In this document: positions 11,896 to 24,048 of the stretch, one piece after another
Numbering within the stretch: position 1 is the first letter of the stretch
Layout of the letters: each line of letters begins with the position of its first letter
Assembly: GCA_023014365.1 (NCBI GenBank)
Contig: JAEBUN010000002.1
Span: 1,488,001-1,552,000, forward strand
Direction of reading: 5' to 3'
From: Lepiota brunneoincarnata
Taxonomy: Eukaryota > Basidiomycota > Agaricomycetes > Agaricales > Agaricaceae
Length of the DNA: 64,000 bases
Position numbers and translations under genes: made by a program
Notes under the pieces: model-generated
Databases searched by the model: none
Told to the model about the DNA's origin: nothing
What the model saw: only the letters and a program-made list of their open reading frames with translations

Positions 11896-12550
11896 TTATG
11901 CCCCATTTTCGCCATCGAACGCGTCTGGTGGAACTTGACCTTGAAGCTGAGATAGAGCACCAGTAAACACGTAGAGGTATGGTGCCGTTTTCACAGGAGG
12001 TGGGGCTGTCTGGTAGCCGATTGGCAATGAACATCTTGGACATATAAATCGATATTGTCGTTCATGACCATCATTCCTAAGGAAACATACTCGGACGACA
12101 TGTTCGAAAGGTACGGTCAGATCGCTCACCGTTCCAAAAAGATGGGACGATCATTGGCCGTTGCGTTCAGCTTGAAGACCCTCGCCTTGTCTGCATCGGT
12201 GTCTTGCGCACGGATGATTATTGCGTTGTCCGTCTTGCGCTTCGGAAGGGATGCCAGACTTTTGTCAATAACAAGCTGGTTGTACCAGGTCAGCCGAAGG
12301 GGGGCAAACACTTTTGGTTCATGACACACAATAAATTCGCCGCATATGCAATCTGATAGTAGATGAGCTGGCCGGGTCCACCTCATCTGAGCACGAGCAT
12401 ACCTACAATATACGCGCAAAGCAGCCGTCGACGATGCGGTAGGCTGTGCTACGGACGCGAGTAAGAGTGGTATATACATTCTGGACATCTGAAACATAGC
12501 TTACCATCCGTCGAAGACGAGACAGCTGAACGAGAGACCACCTTGGGCAT
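11896..12550 (-). CDS. STEEP1 (CXorf56) family protein
   Basis: The start MPKVVSRSAVSSSTD matches the family's invariant MPKVVSRS opening. Splicing at T|GTAGGT restores a VYYCICGEFIVC zinc-ribbon-like Cys pair. After another intron come VIDKSLASLPKRKTD, a central acidic/hydrophobic block and, across the GTGAGC...TTAG intron, DGHERQYRFICPRCSLPIGY with the second CxxC. The C-terminal tail (TAPYLYVFTGALS...) is family-like. Human STEEP1 promotes exit of STING from the ER through PI3P and COPII; fungi have no STING, so the ancestral role must differ. It is divergently paired with the ankyrin gene over 161 bp. Family call is firm; function in fungi is unknown to me. Confidence 0.9.
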
Positions 12551-12711
12551 TTTGAGAGATCAGGCCAGAAATCGAAAGGGGAAGGTGAAAGTCCTCAATG
12601 CATTACTCCCCATATCACGTGACTGACGACTCCCTATATCCTGACGTTTTTACTTTGCTCCATTTGATAATTAACACCTGCCCTCTAGACTCCGTGCAGT
12701 CTTCAGCCATA
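12551..12711. promoter_or_regulatory. Divergent promoter with TCACGTGA element
   Basis: The 161 bp between the two opposed start codons must hold both promoters. A perfect 8-bp palindrome TCACGTGA occurs at 12615-12622. This is the recognition core of Cbf1/USF-type bHLH factors. The same octamer occurs in the FRS2/PEX2 divergent promoter. Confidence 0.5.
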
Positions 12712-14656
12712 ATGGCAGAAAAGGACGTACTGTCGCGACTGCGTCGTGCAGTAAAAGGTTTGCTTGGGTCAGCATTTCACTTTACCCGGGGGCTCACTGG
12801 TCTCGTTGCCTAGAAAACAACCTCTTCCTGGTCAAAAGACTGGTGCAGAAGACAGACATGCGCAACCCGGACCCTGCACCCAGGAAGCTGACATCGCTAG
12901 CATGGGCAGCCATGCTAGGTCACGAGGAAACCTTTGAGTTTTTGCTTGCATCCGGCCACGACGATCGGGAGCTGAGTCGGGTATGTGCCCTCCTGATCCT
13001 CGCTTACCCTTGCCTTTCTAATTGCATGATCACAGGACTCTGAAAACAATACCATACTTATGATACTAGCTGACTCCGCGCCACCACCCAACATATATGC
13101 TTCGGCAGCAACAACACTTGATTTCAACAGCGCTACATTGCGGATGGCCCGATTATATTACGACCGATATCAGCCGGCTCACAAGGACATTCTTGATTGG
13201 TCAAACTGTTCAGGGCAGGACTGCGTTGCATCTGGCCGCTGTAAAGGGCAATGAGGAGTTGGTCCGCGTATGTGCACACGGCCATTCCCAGTCAAACTGA
13301 GCTCGCTTGACGCCTACTTTATCAGATGGTCTGTGACCTCAATGCGGATATCAATCTGTCCGACAATCAGGGTAATACGCCATTGCACTAGTGAGCGCTA
13401 CGTTTTATCATGCGGGCGGCATTCTAACCAAATATCACAGTGCAAGCGCGTGGGGGCATGTGTCGGTGAGTCAAGTTTTGAAAGTGGAATTATGGCCGTT
13501 TTCATATCATTGCAGATCGTGCAACTCCTCATTGAGAGAGGATGTAACTACAATTCCCGCAACAACCAGGGTTTCATCGCATCTGATTATGCATACTCGT
13601 ATGCACAGCTCATTTTCATTTTCTCCGCCTACTAACATCTCTCTTCGGTAGCTTCAGCACACAAGAGATGCAGAAGACGGCTGAAAAGCAATACGAACTT
13701 ACCAAAAAGTCCCGTCGCACCGCGGTTCAGAACGGCAGACCTCTTGAATATGGTACTTCAACGCCAATCAATATCCCACCTGGCTCTCGGGATATAGGAC
13801 CACGAGTGCGTAGTGGATCGGGTACGAGTCGCACGACAGCCACCTCGGATAGCGGAGAACTTGATACCTATGGTCAGGCGTCGCTTACTACATCCTCTTC
13901 CCCCTCTCAACCTTCCACGGGATCTGGGTCGTTCTTCTATAGCCCCAAGTCTTCTGGTCACCATGGCCTTCACGTGCCTCTGACAAACAGCATGGCGACA
14001 CCCTCTGGGGCAACGATGACTGGCAAGTCATCTGCAAATGCTTCGGTCATTAACCCGGCATCTGCTCTATCGCCGATTGCCAATCGGGTAAGGGAGAGGG
14101 ACGCGGATGCCATGGAAAAGTACATGCGCAGGAATAGAAGTGGTAGTTCTTCGACGGAGAACAAATCTCAGACAGGTCCCAAAATCTCGGCGGCACTGTC
14201 GGCCCATGATGAAGTGCCCAACATGATCGATCATTCGTTAAGCGGTACAAACACCCCACGACGACTACGCCCTTCTGTGTCCGCCGCTCAGCTTCGAACT
14301 GCGTACGATGCTCCCAGTATTTCAGCCGGCATGGCCGAAAACCGAAATCGGGCAGGAACCAACCCTTACACGAATCCAAAACCTTTACCTTCGCCTGTGC
14401 CCCAAGTCACCCGATCACCTCGGTATCAAATTCGATCCGCTCCTCCACCCCAGCGGAAATGGGGGAAGAAGGGGGAAGTTACACTGGAACCCCAAGCCAA
14501 TATACCCAACACCTCGGACCGAATCAAGAAGATGGCAGTACGCCAACGACTGGGCGTCGAAAGGCCCTCCATCTCTTGTCCAAGCCTTCACACACACAGG
14601 AGCTTTCGTCGAACCATCGGCGCGGCATGTCTGCCACGGCGGTGCGCGGACCTTGA
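12712..14656 (+). CDS. Avo2-like ankyrin-repeat protein
   Basis: Spliced exons give an N-terminal ankyrin domain: VLSRLRRAVK / ENNLFLVKRLVQK, then a repeat with SLAWAAMLGHEETFEFLLAS, RTALHLAAVKGNEELVR, DNQGNTPLH / YASAWGHVSIVQLLIERG and RNNQGFIASDYAYS. A long Ser/Pro-rich disordered tail follows. The opening (RLR-A---NN-F-VKRL) and the ankyrin-then-disordered layout resemble yeast Avo2, a TORC2 subunit. A 56-nt intron at 14423-14478 is needed to keep the tail in the frame that ends TTGRRKALHLL...SATAVRGP. Reading straight through instead ends in a less plausible frame at 14681. TORC2 membership is inference; another ankyrin family is possible. Confidence 0.7.
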
Positions 14657-15046
14657 TGATTGCAGCTGGTCTGCATCCTGAGTCTACCTGAGCGAGCAGT
14701 GTTGTATGATTATATACTATTTGATGTTGCAGCTCAGGGACCAGGTTTTTTTGGGCGAGGGTTTTGCGTTTATTTATGAGGCCTCATGTACGATAGGATG
14801 AGAGACAGGATCCGGAGTCAGGAGACTAGATGGGCAATAGAATGGAAGGTGATGAAAATCCCGTCTCGTTTGAGAGACGTTAGAGCAAACGGCCAAGGTC
14901 ACAGAACCGGCAGCGGCCGAATAAGGCTTGTGCAAGTTGACGGGTAATATGGGCGTTATGTATGTACATAAGGAGGCCCTGATGCCGATGTTGCCTTCTC
15001 TCTGCCAGCGAACATCCACCATCCACACCTATCACAACCACCATTG
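14657..15046. other. Gap between ankyrin and transporter genes
   Basis: 390 bases between two genes on the same strand, so it holds the 3' end of one and the promoter of the other. The short minus-strand ORFs here show no family features. Nothing else is recognised. Confidence 0.5.
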
Positions 15047-17577
15047 ATGATACCGCCAACAGCTGAAAGCGACCCGGACCCCACCACCCAGATTCCATGG
15101 CCCGCTGGGCGTAACAGGCAGCCTAACCAGTCTGACTCAGGTTCCTCCGATGCCCTTCCGGAGTCAAACATCGTTCGCACAGACGGCGGCGACCCGACCA
15201 GTAAAGCACCCCAGCCAGGAAGGCGGCAACTGACCACATGGGACCTAATAACGCTCAGTATTTCGATGGCCGGTGCTCAGATAGCCTGGACGGTAGAACT
15301 AGGGTGAGCTGACGTATGTCGTAAGTGAGGACTGTGCCCTGATGATTCCACGCAGCTATGGAACGCCCTTCTTGCTCGGACTTGGTCTCTCGGAGCAGCT
15401 GACGGCGCTTGTGTGGTTGGCAGGCCCAATTAGCGGGTTGGTAGCACAACCTGTCATTGGTGCGTTGCTTTATATCTGATCCACAGGATGAGTGATTTAC
15501 GCCGTGTGGGTTGATAAGGCGCTGTCTCTGATTCATCAACTTCGAAGTACCGTCGACGATTCTGGATCATCCTTTCGACCATTGCCTTGGTTATCTCGAC
15601 GCTGACTTTGGCTTACTGCGTTCCTCTGGCTGGATTCTTGGTCGACTTGTTCGCCGTGGGTTCTGGAGATTGGGACGAGACTCGAAAGGAAAAGGTTTGT
15701 TGGAGCTTCAAACGTCCCAGAGGCTGTTACTCAATCGAGTGTGCTGCAGGCAAACCATATTGCTATCGGATTCGCCGTCGTTTCCTTCTATGTTTTAGAT
15801 TTTGCTCTCAATGGATTGCAAGCATCCTTGCGGAACCTTCTATTGGATATTACTCCCCCCAATCAACTCAATGCCGGTAATGCATGGCATAGTAAAATGA
15901 CGAATGCTGGGAATATTATTGGCTACGGCTTTGGTGCGTTAACAAGCCGCATTGGGTCCAGAATCTCCCTCACGGTTGCAAAAACAGGATTCCTGCCACT
16001 CACTGAACTACCTATCATTCGATTAATCGAGGGGTCGCAATTCCGGAAATTCTGTATTATTTGCATCGTCATTCTCGTCGTGACCGTTGTCATTACTTGT
16101 GTCCGTCATGAAGAGGAGGAGAGGTCAAGCTCTCAGCAGGAGAACAGGTGAACTAGTTGTTCTCTGCATCAATACCACGCTGAATCCTTTCATAGCAATG
16201 GCTTCCGGGAGATTATCAATAATATCCGCATTGCTGCTGTCAATCTTCCCAAGCCCATCCGCCGAGTTTGCTACGTTCAGCTATTTGCCTTTATGGGATG
16301 GTATGTCGTAAACTTTCAGGATCAGGCAACAAAATATTTACTTTGTTATTTAAGGTTCCCTTTCCTGTTCTACTCGTATGTAAGAATCTTCTTCGGAATG
16401 ATGTCATGTTTATTCCATATAGAACAACATATATCGGTCAAGTGATGGCCCACGAATTGGGACGAGAGCCAGACCATGAGTTTGCAGTCCGGAAGGGAGA
16501 GTTTGCTATGCTCATCTATAGTGTGGGTACGTAGCCTTCACCCTGACTATATGCGCACCTGACGTGGTACCACCCTTCGACCAGTTGGTGTCAGTCGCCG
16601 GGACTGTCCTTCCTCATCTCGCCAATCGCGACCGTCAGACTCTTATGCCGCAAAACCGATGTGGATGAAGATGCAGAGATCACCCGACTTCGCGACACTG
16701 TCCGGCGATGGAAAGTCGACGCAGCTCGCCAAGGGAAGCCCTTAAAACTCCCTATGACGCCGTTCCTCTTGCGGAACATATGGACCGGTGCTCTGCTTCT
16801 ATTCAGTTTCCTGACATTTATGACCTATTTCATCACAACTGTGGGCCAGGTGCGCATCTACTGACTACATATCCACCGACAAAAATCAAACTCATGTCGA
16901 ACAGGCAACTGTTTTCATCAGTCTCGTTGGCATTTCATGGGCTGTCGCCATGTGGGTGCCTTTTGCGATCATCATGGAGGTATGCACTCCATGTCATACC
17001 CAAGATTCCATTTAACAAGCGTTCAGTTGTTAAAAGAGCCTACGCAGCCAACTTACAAGTCCCCCGATCCCCACAGCCACAACCATGTGCGCAATCTCTC
17101 TACACCCTGGTACCTCGCGCAAGAACGGAGAGAGGACGCCTCTGCTACGTCGTCGTTCGTATAACGATCACGAGGTCACACCCGAGGGTCAGGAAGCCGC
17201 CCCTTCTGCTCCGCTTGCTGGAGGCACGGTGCTGGGCATCCACAACCTTGCAATTGTTGCACCCCAGTTTATTGTACATCCTTTTTGCTCGCTTCGTTTC
17301 CTAATGAACTGCACTGATCATACGAACCTAGGTTGCTATCGTGAATAGCATCATCTTCCGTATTGTCGATGAATCAAGCAAAGACCTCGCTAGTGGAGGT
17401 GGCGAGGGTGACACCTACTACGGAAAGACTGGGGTTGGTTGGGTACTACGATTCGGTGGCCTTTGTGCTTTGTTTGGAGCAGTCGTCGCTCGAATGGTAC
17501 CACCAACCCCGACAGAGAGAGAAATCCGAAGACGTCTGGGTGAAATGCAACTACTCGGTGAAGAGCCTACTCCCTAG
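15047..17577 (+). CDS. MFS/GPH-type sucrose or alpha-glucoside transporter
   Basis: Many short exons encode a hydrophilic N-terminus of about 60 residues, then a transporter core. Visible helices include TLSISMAGAQIAWTVELG, YGTPFLLGLGLSEQLTALVW, the loop QPVIGA leading to YRRRFWI, and IAIGFAVVSFYVLDFALNGL followed by RNLLLDITPP. These match the plant SUT/S. pombe Sut1 sucrose and maltose proton symporters, with the early G--W--ELG pattern and DxxxNxxQ-like helix. A long central loop lies near 16640-16740 (DEDAEITRLRD). The C-terminus is ...VARMVPPTPTEREIRRRLGE. The start was taken at ATG 15047; the TTG before it was ignored. Substrate is inferred from family. Confidence 0.85.
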
Positions 17578-17718
17578 TCGGCCGTTGCCACGGACTATTT
17601 TTTTGATGCTCTCTCTTTTCAATTGGGTTTCTCGCTGCATTTAATTCCCCCCTTCCTGTTATTCCGTACACACATTTATGTTCATTTTCGTACCCCCCGT
17701 AGTCCCTTGTTCATCGAG

Positions 17719-20353
17719 TTAGCGTGCAACGACGTGGAGAGCATAGTCCCATCCATGCTCTTCGATAGATGATATCATGCGACACGGTACGAAGGTGATA
17801 GGGAAACCGCAACCCGCTACGATCTCAGGCACTTGTCGAGAATGAGCACCTAAGGGTCCCGGACAGGAGAAACAGACTTACAGAGCGACACCGCGGCTGG
17901 TAAGTAGTACAAGCGAGCAGATATAACTTGGTCCTTTTTCGGGATTTGGGAAGTGAGGGTCCTTGTGAACGATGTGGTCTCTGGTGGAGATTTAGCAAAG
18001 ATATCAGACCGGCCAAAGCCCCACGGAGGTTTATACCTTGGCCACGGACAAATATGAGGCTACAAAACGAGGAATTACTCAGCGATGAGTCCCTCCCGAA
18101 CCCAATCACTTCATAGTATACCCGAGAACAACGGCTGGTATCATCTGATTTGCACAAGAAATAAATAGTCGAGTGAGATGCACGATCGGGCAGACAGACC
18201 ATATCCACACCAGAAGACCATTTCCTGGTTTTGTATCGAGCAGCCATTTTCTTCGTCTTGCACTTCACGGCGTCCCGTGTGGAGCAATACTTGCTTTTCG
18301 ATTGATGCATTCCGGGGTAAAGATTTTACCACCACAAATAGTGTGAGAGAACGAGGTGCCTGCATGAACAAATTGAGCGGTCGACTCACGATACCCCTCA
18401 AAGGAATTTTCACCTGGAGGAGTCCATGTCCTTTCCTCGCAAGTTCAGTATTCCGTGAGTTGTCGAGGAAGTATATGGCTGATTGTATTATACCTCCCCA
18501 GCCATTCCGTAGGGCTTTGTGGACACGAGCGACATGCTGCGCTGAAAGCGCGAACTCGTGGGGGAATGAAGGAGGTGATGGAAGAGCCAAGCTGCTCGGC
18601 ACCAGGCCGATTTGACCAGATATTGAGATTCTCTCTTCAGCCTTTCCAGAGAAGTGAGCGTATGGGATACTGGAGCAGTCTAGAAGAATACCTACAGAAA
18701 TTGCTTGCGAGTATGGCCCAATGTTGGCTGGCGCCCAATAGCTTAGGCCTTGCACGTGTAAAGCTTGCCGATTGAAAGACTTCTCCACGAACGCCGTGCA
18801 ATCCAACCTCACCCGAATAGGATCAGGAAGATCGACGGCAATACAAGCGCGAGATGGGGGACATGTGCCGAAGTACCTGCCGTATATTGCATTCATGCCT
18901 GCGAAGAGGTCCATCGAGGAAAGATAGATGTTGACATTGGTGCAGTTGGGTATCTTAAGGTTGTACCGACTAAGGTGTTCTGCAAGCTTTGAGAATTCAC
19001 CACCAGTAAATGTGGGGCTGAACGGACTTTGCAAGACATCGAAACATTCTGTCACTTCGTCTTCAAGCGAAACACTCACATTCGTGCCAGTAACATGGCG
19101 TTGAACGTTGCAGATAGAGACCCAGTTGCCGACTTGCGTACCTGTGACTTCGATATTCTTTTGTTCGTTTTTCGAGAGCCCGATTTCCGAGGTCAATTGT
19201 GCATCATCTGAAGGCGACCCCTCTGCCTCGAGATGATCTTTTACTGAAAGCAAAGTCCTCGTCAAACAATGGTGGAAAAACGATACCGTTGCTGTCGTTC
19301 CAAAATTCTTTGGGCTGCAAGACTGCATCCTTGACTCTTAAGAATGCGACGGTTGCGAACGCGCTGTCTGAATGAACAACTGTTTCAACTTTTTTCCTAC
19401 GAAAGAAACTCTCAATGAGACTACAGGTGTATCTTGCGTGAAAATGACGAAAATTTACAGCGATATCCTTTGCTTGAATAGTGGGGAGTCAATGGTTAAT
19501 GATTCGTATTCTCCGCCTTCCCCGCAGACATGAGAACCATATAGACTATTCTAGAACCATGTCAGAATATCATAACTTATGGGCCCAAACAAAACACACC
19601 AGCTTCACCAGGGTGGGCTGCATTTCCGCCAAGGTCTTCCCAAGGTGGTCGGGAGTCAAACCAATGCCAGCAACTTTGATTAAAATTGCCTCTATCCCCG
19701 CCTCAATCATCTCGTTCAGTAATTCTGCTTGATCACGTTGCCAGAGGTATGCCAGGGGTACCAATCCAAGTCGAGAACAACTGTGGTGTTGTTAGTAGCA
19801 CGCTGCGCAGAGGATGTTGCACCGACGTACACATGTTCCACTCTGACTCGCTGATAGTTCGATAGTATAGCTCCGACAGAAACTGCTTGTATTTCAGGGT
19901 GTGCAAGCTTGACTCTTTTTTAGCAAAAGAGCAAAGCTCAAAAAAACTAAAATACCTTCACAGACACTAATAACTCATACAAATCCTCAGTTTCATCCCC
20001 TTGGACGCCTCCGACGGCCCCTTTCGCCACTTTGTCCCTGCTTCCATACTGAAGACTCTGCTCGACCGCACTCCCGGTTATGACGCGTCGATGCAAGGGA
20101 ACATCGAGAGCACGAGCGACGAACTCAATGGCATCCTGACCTACTGTCTGATACAGAAAAGAATCGAGCTCCTCTGGATGTTAAAGCAAGCATGGGTGGG
20201 CAAGTGTGAGAACAAGATTGGGTAGGACGCCAGACCTTTTCCAGGTTCTGGTCCAAGGGAGGCTGCTGCGACGAGTTCGTGTCCGTTTTTATGGCAGTGT
20301 ACGAGGTTAAAGCAGCTGTCCTTGCCGCCACTGAGGAGGGCGACGTACTTCAT
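17719..20353 (-). CDS. DPH6: Diphthine-ammonia ligase (DPH6) with C-terminal RidA-like domains
   Basis: The N-terminus MKYVALLSGGKDSCFNLVHC carries the SGGKDS ATP-pyrophosphatase loop. The next exon (ELDSFLYQTVGQDAIEF) and segments LGLVPLAYLWQRDQAELL, IKVAGIGL and HICGEGGEYESLT complete the ATP-PPase domain, which performs the last step of diphthamide synthesis on elongation factor 2. Two RidA/YjgF-like domains follow (APANIGPYSQAISVG, ISISGQIGLVP, GGIIQSAIYFLDN), as in yeast Dph6. The most 3' exon reads VPEIVAGCGFPITFVPCRM...HVVAR and stops at 17719-17721. I chose this end over an earlier stop at 18141 because the family C-terminus carries such a segment. It is divergent from FRS1. Some junctions near the 3' end were not resolved. 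Confidence 0.9.
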
Positions 20354-20490
20354 GCTCGTCCCTGGTTTGATGGTATCTTATCAAGTAATTATTACCATCG
20401 CGGTGCCAGAAGTCCGAGTCCGCCTGATCTGACTCAATCCCATTCTTGACATCTGCAGACGCGACTGTCGCCCCTTCCCTCCGTCAAAAA
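20354..20490. promoter_or_regulatory. Divergent promoter between DPH6 and FRS1
   Basis: Only 137 bp separate the opposed start codons, so both promoters overlap or are shared. There is no TATA box in a consistent position and no CACGTG. The pairing joins two translation-related genes, which would allow common control, but no specific operator is visible. Confidence 0.5.
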
Positions 20491-22886
20491 ATGCCGACGA
20501 TAGCTGTAGACAAGGCAGATCTTTGGGAGAGGCTTGGACAAGAATACAGTACGCACTTGATCGGCTAGTAGGTTGCTTGGCCCTAAGCAATCACAACAGC
20601 AACCTGAGGAGTTCGATAAACTATGCTTTGAGTATGGTCTGGAAATTGATGAAGATGTATGTGTTCGTCGTCCATCTGGAAGATTGGAGCGTTTGTTTAT
20701 TTACAGGACTAGACCACCTGAAGAAGTTGAAGAGGCCATCAAGAAGGGATTGCCTGCGGAACGTCCGGTGAGCCAACTCACGGCTTTCCTATCGCTCAAG
20801 CTCACCAGATTGTTCATTTAACAGCAACTTAAGATAGAAACGCCAGCCAACAGGTCTCGCATGAACTTTGGAACGGTAAACACACGACTGACGACTGTTG
20901 TTTTGCAGATACGACCTTCTCTGCATGGAAGGCATTTCTCGTGCATTCAACGTCTTTTTGGGCAAATCCAAGGCTCCTCGGTATAAACTCGCATACCCTC
21001 CCGGTGGTGAATCAAACCTCCTAACGATCACCGTCCACCCAGAGGTGTGCCCGTTTGCAAACTCGCCTCTTTCACTGACGTTCATCTGGACTATCCACCA
21101 GACTGCCAAAATCCGACCTCTGTTTGCTGGTGCCGTCCTGCGCAATATCAAATTCACCCCCCGTTCCTACGCCTCTTTCATCGAATTGCAGGACAAACTG
21201 CACCAGAATATATGCAGAAGGAGACAATTAGTGGCCATCGGGACACATGATTTAGACACCTTGAAGGCACCTTTCCGATACGAAGCACGACACCCCAGGA
21301 ATATTAAATTCACGCCTCTGAACAAAGATGAGGCATATACTGCAGAAGAGTTGATGGCGGTCTACGAGGCAAGTGCTAGACATTCGATGAACGTGTACGG
21401 AAAGTAACCTTGAATCATAGTCAGAGAAACATCTTTCTAGATATCTGCACATCATACGTGATTCACCAGTATATCCCATTATATACGATGCGGAGGATCA
21501 CGTCCTGTCGATGCCCCCCATTATCAATTCGGAACACAGTAAAATCACACTAAACACCCGTAATGTCTTCATCGATGTAACGGCGACTGATCAGACAAAG
21601 CTTGATATCGTTGTCAATATCGTCGCCACCATATTCTCAGAATACTGTGAAGAACCATTCACGTATGTCTTTTGTTCGAGTCTCGCACATTTGCAGGCTA
21701 ATTGCTCCGCATATTAGTATCGAACCCGTCAAGATCATCTTCCCCGATGGCAAAACACGAATCACCCCAGACATCTCGGAACGCGAAACCATCGCGCACG
21801 CCTCGTACATCAACTCTTGTACAGAGCTCACTCTCACCGCCCAGGAGGCCTCTGCTCTGCTTCAGAAGATGGGCCACCGAACGACGCTCTCGTCTAGCAA
21901 TCCAGACGAAATCATCGTCAACATCCCTCCTACACGACCGGACATCCTACACGAGTGCGACATTATGGAGGATGCTGCTATAGCTTATGGTTTCAACAAC
22001 CTTCCGGATGTGTTCCCTGTAACCAGTACAGTTGCCCAGCCCCTTGCAATCAACAAACTATCCGATGTGGTACGAAGGGAATGGGCTTTAGCGGGCTGGA
22101 TCGAAGTGTTACCTCTGATTCTCGTATGCGATGAACCTTAAGCCGTCGGTTGCTTTTTTACTGACCCTAGCACACCTAGTGTTCGCATGAAGAAAATTTT
22201 GAATGGTTAAATCACGAGGACGATAACAACACTGCCATTAAAATCGCCAACCCGAAGTCGCTCGAGTTCCAGGTCGTCCGAACGACTTTGATCCCAGGTC
22301 TCCTCAAAACTGTCCGAGAGAACCGCTCTCACGCCCTCCCCATCAACATCTTTGAAACGTCCGATGTAGCATTCAAAGATGTCAAGCGGGAGCGTCAGGC
22401 ACGTAACGAGCGCCGCGCGGCTGCAGTGTGGTGCAACAAGACCGCTGGATTCGAAGTTGTACATGGTCTTCTCGATCGTGCGATGAGGATGCTCGAAATT
22501 CCACACATCTTGGGCGCGGATAACAAAGCGGAGACTGGCTACTACATCAAGGAGACAACCGGTGGGTTTCTTTTTCTATAGTCCGTGATTGGACAGGAGC
22601 CTCGCTTAATGGGGTGGATACGTTTCTAGACCCTATGTATTTCCCTGGACGCGCAGCGACAATTTATTACAGATCACCACCAGAAAAGCAGGGCAGGTTC
22701 TCAGCTTTCAAGCAGACGGTCCAGAGCGCGCTACATATGAAACATGATGTGGCCATCGGAGTTCTAGGCGTCCTTCACCCCACCGTCCTGGAGAAATTTG
22801 AAATCGGATTTCCTTGTTCCGCCCTGGAGTTCACACTGGAGCCATTTAAGAAACAGATGCACAAGGTCTGGACCAACGATGAATAG
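20491..22886 (+). CDS. FRS1: Cytosolic phenylalanyl-tRNA synthetase, beta subunit
   Basis: The product starts [19 protein letters not shown] and continues [105 protein letters not shown] and [17 protein letters not shown]. These are the conserved blocks of eukaryotic PheRS beta, including the B5 domain and the catalytic-like domain that contacts alpha. It charges tRNA-Phe as an alpha2-beta2 enzyme in the cytosol. One intron (21369-21420, 52 nt) has a GC donor: GAG|GCAAGT...CATAG|TCA. Splicing it gives VYE followed by [12 protein letters not shown], matching the family; reading through hits a stop. FRS2 lies 10 kb away. Confidence 0.96.
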
Positions 22887-23143
22887 AGGGAATGATTAGC
22901 CACATGATAGGTCAGATGTGTATTGCGTCAAAAGACATGAAGGGTTCGGTATGCAGGATTCAATACGACAGTTGGTTTGATATTCTCCTGCGGGGATAGA
23001 TGAGAACGGGTTCGTGGCTGGAGTGCTCTGGCATCCACCTCGGCCATCTAGACCTTTGAACGCCCACGAAAACAGCTCAATTGTACGCCATGTGTAATGT
23101 AGTGTGAATAAGAGAAGGGCAATGGGTAGGTCTAAGAATAGTG

Positions 23144-24018
23144 TTAAGCTTTAGCTTGTCTCCTTGGTCCTTCTTCTTCGCCGCCACCTGCAAGCACTAA
23201 ATTTGGGGTCAGAACACGTCATCATACAAAGATCAGGGGTACGCACCAAACACAATGAAGATTGCAGCCATGTACATCCAGTATTTCTGGACAAAAGACT
23301 TTTCTGGAACTGGCTGAACAGGCTGTCCGGTCAGTGTAAGCGGTTGGGGTTTCCGAAGCTCGGGTCTGCAAGGAAGAGACAGTGAATCAGACAATGGACG
23401 GCCGGCACCAGGGAAAGGACCATGCATACAGGGGTGGGGTGTGTGGGGATTTGAGCAGTATTGTGGTGTTGAGTCCTCGGATGTTTTCTGAGAAAGCGAC
23501 AAACGGCGATGCAGGCGGAACTCTCTGTTTGGACTTTGAGGCCTGGTTGGGACAAGAACCGTCAAGAGGGATAGGTGAGACGAAATAGTCCACGGCAAAA
23601 GCTTTTGCGTCGTGTATGTGGATCGTGATCGTCTGTGAAGTCACCTGGGGGAGATGGCACTGTGGAAAGCGATGATGAACAGAAAGGACCGAGGTGGGAG
23701 GTTACATACGGCCTTGACAGATGTAAAGTCCCAGGAAGATTGGGGTTCGTCTCCGCGTTGGAGGGCGAGCTGATAGTATAAGCTATCGGTCAGACCATCG
23801 AGATCCTTGGCGGAATCCGAGAAAGCAGCGAAGTCTTTGGATAAAGAATGGGAGGGCTGGAATGAGATGGCGTTGTCGGGTGAAATGAGGACCGAGCCGC
23901 GTTGGGAGTAGGGAAGGTTTGTGAGAGTGGGGTGATGGACGCGATGATGGAGAGTATAACTCGTGAACTCTGCGGTGGCCGAGAGAGCCGAGAGAGCAAG
24001 GATGGCGAGTCGTCTCAT
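23144..24018 (-). CDS. EMC10: ER membrane protein complex subunit 10
   Basis: A signal peptide (MRRLAILALSALSATA) is followed by the luminal beta-sandwich segment YTLHHRVHHPTLTNLPYSQR, YYQLALQRGDEP and WDFTSVKA. The next exons read ITIHIHDAKAFAVDYFVSPI, SENIRGLNTTILLKSP and LPELRKPQPLTLTGQPVQPV. Then EKSFVQKYWMYMAAIFIVFG provides the C-terminal membrane anchor. The last exon encodes a short Gly/Glu-rich cytosolic tail (GGGEEEGPRRQAKA) ending at 23144. EMC inserts tail-anchored and multi-pass membrane proteins. The FVSPIP and QKYW-Y motifs make the call firm. It is divergent from the unknown gene at 24361. Confidence 0.92.
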
Positions 24019-24048
24019 GAGAGAGGTGAGGAGAGAGGGAGCCTTGTG

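Noticed and set aside
14453..14681. Frame change in the Avo2-like C-terminus that looked like a broken gene
   Set aside because: A 56-nt GT-AG intron at 14423-14478 joins the two frames cleanly and ends at a natural stop at 14656.
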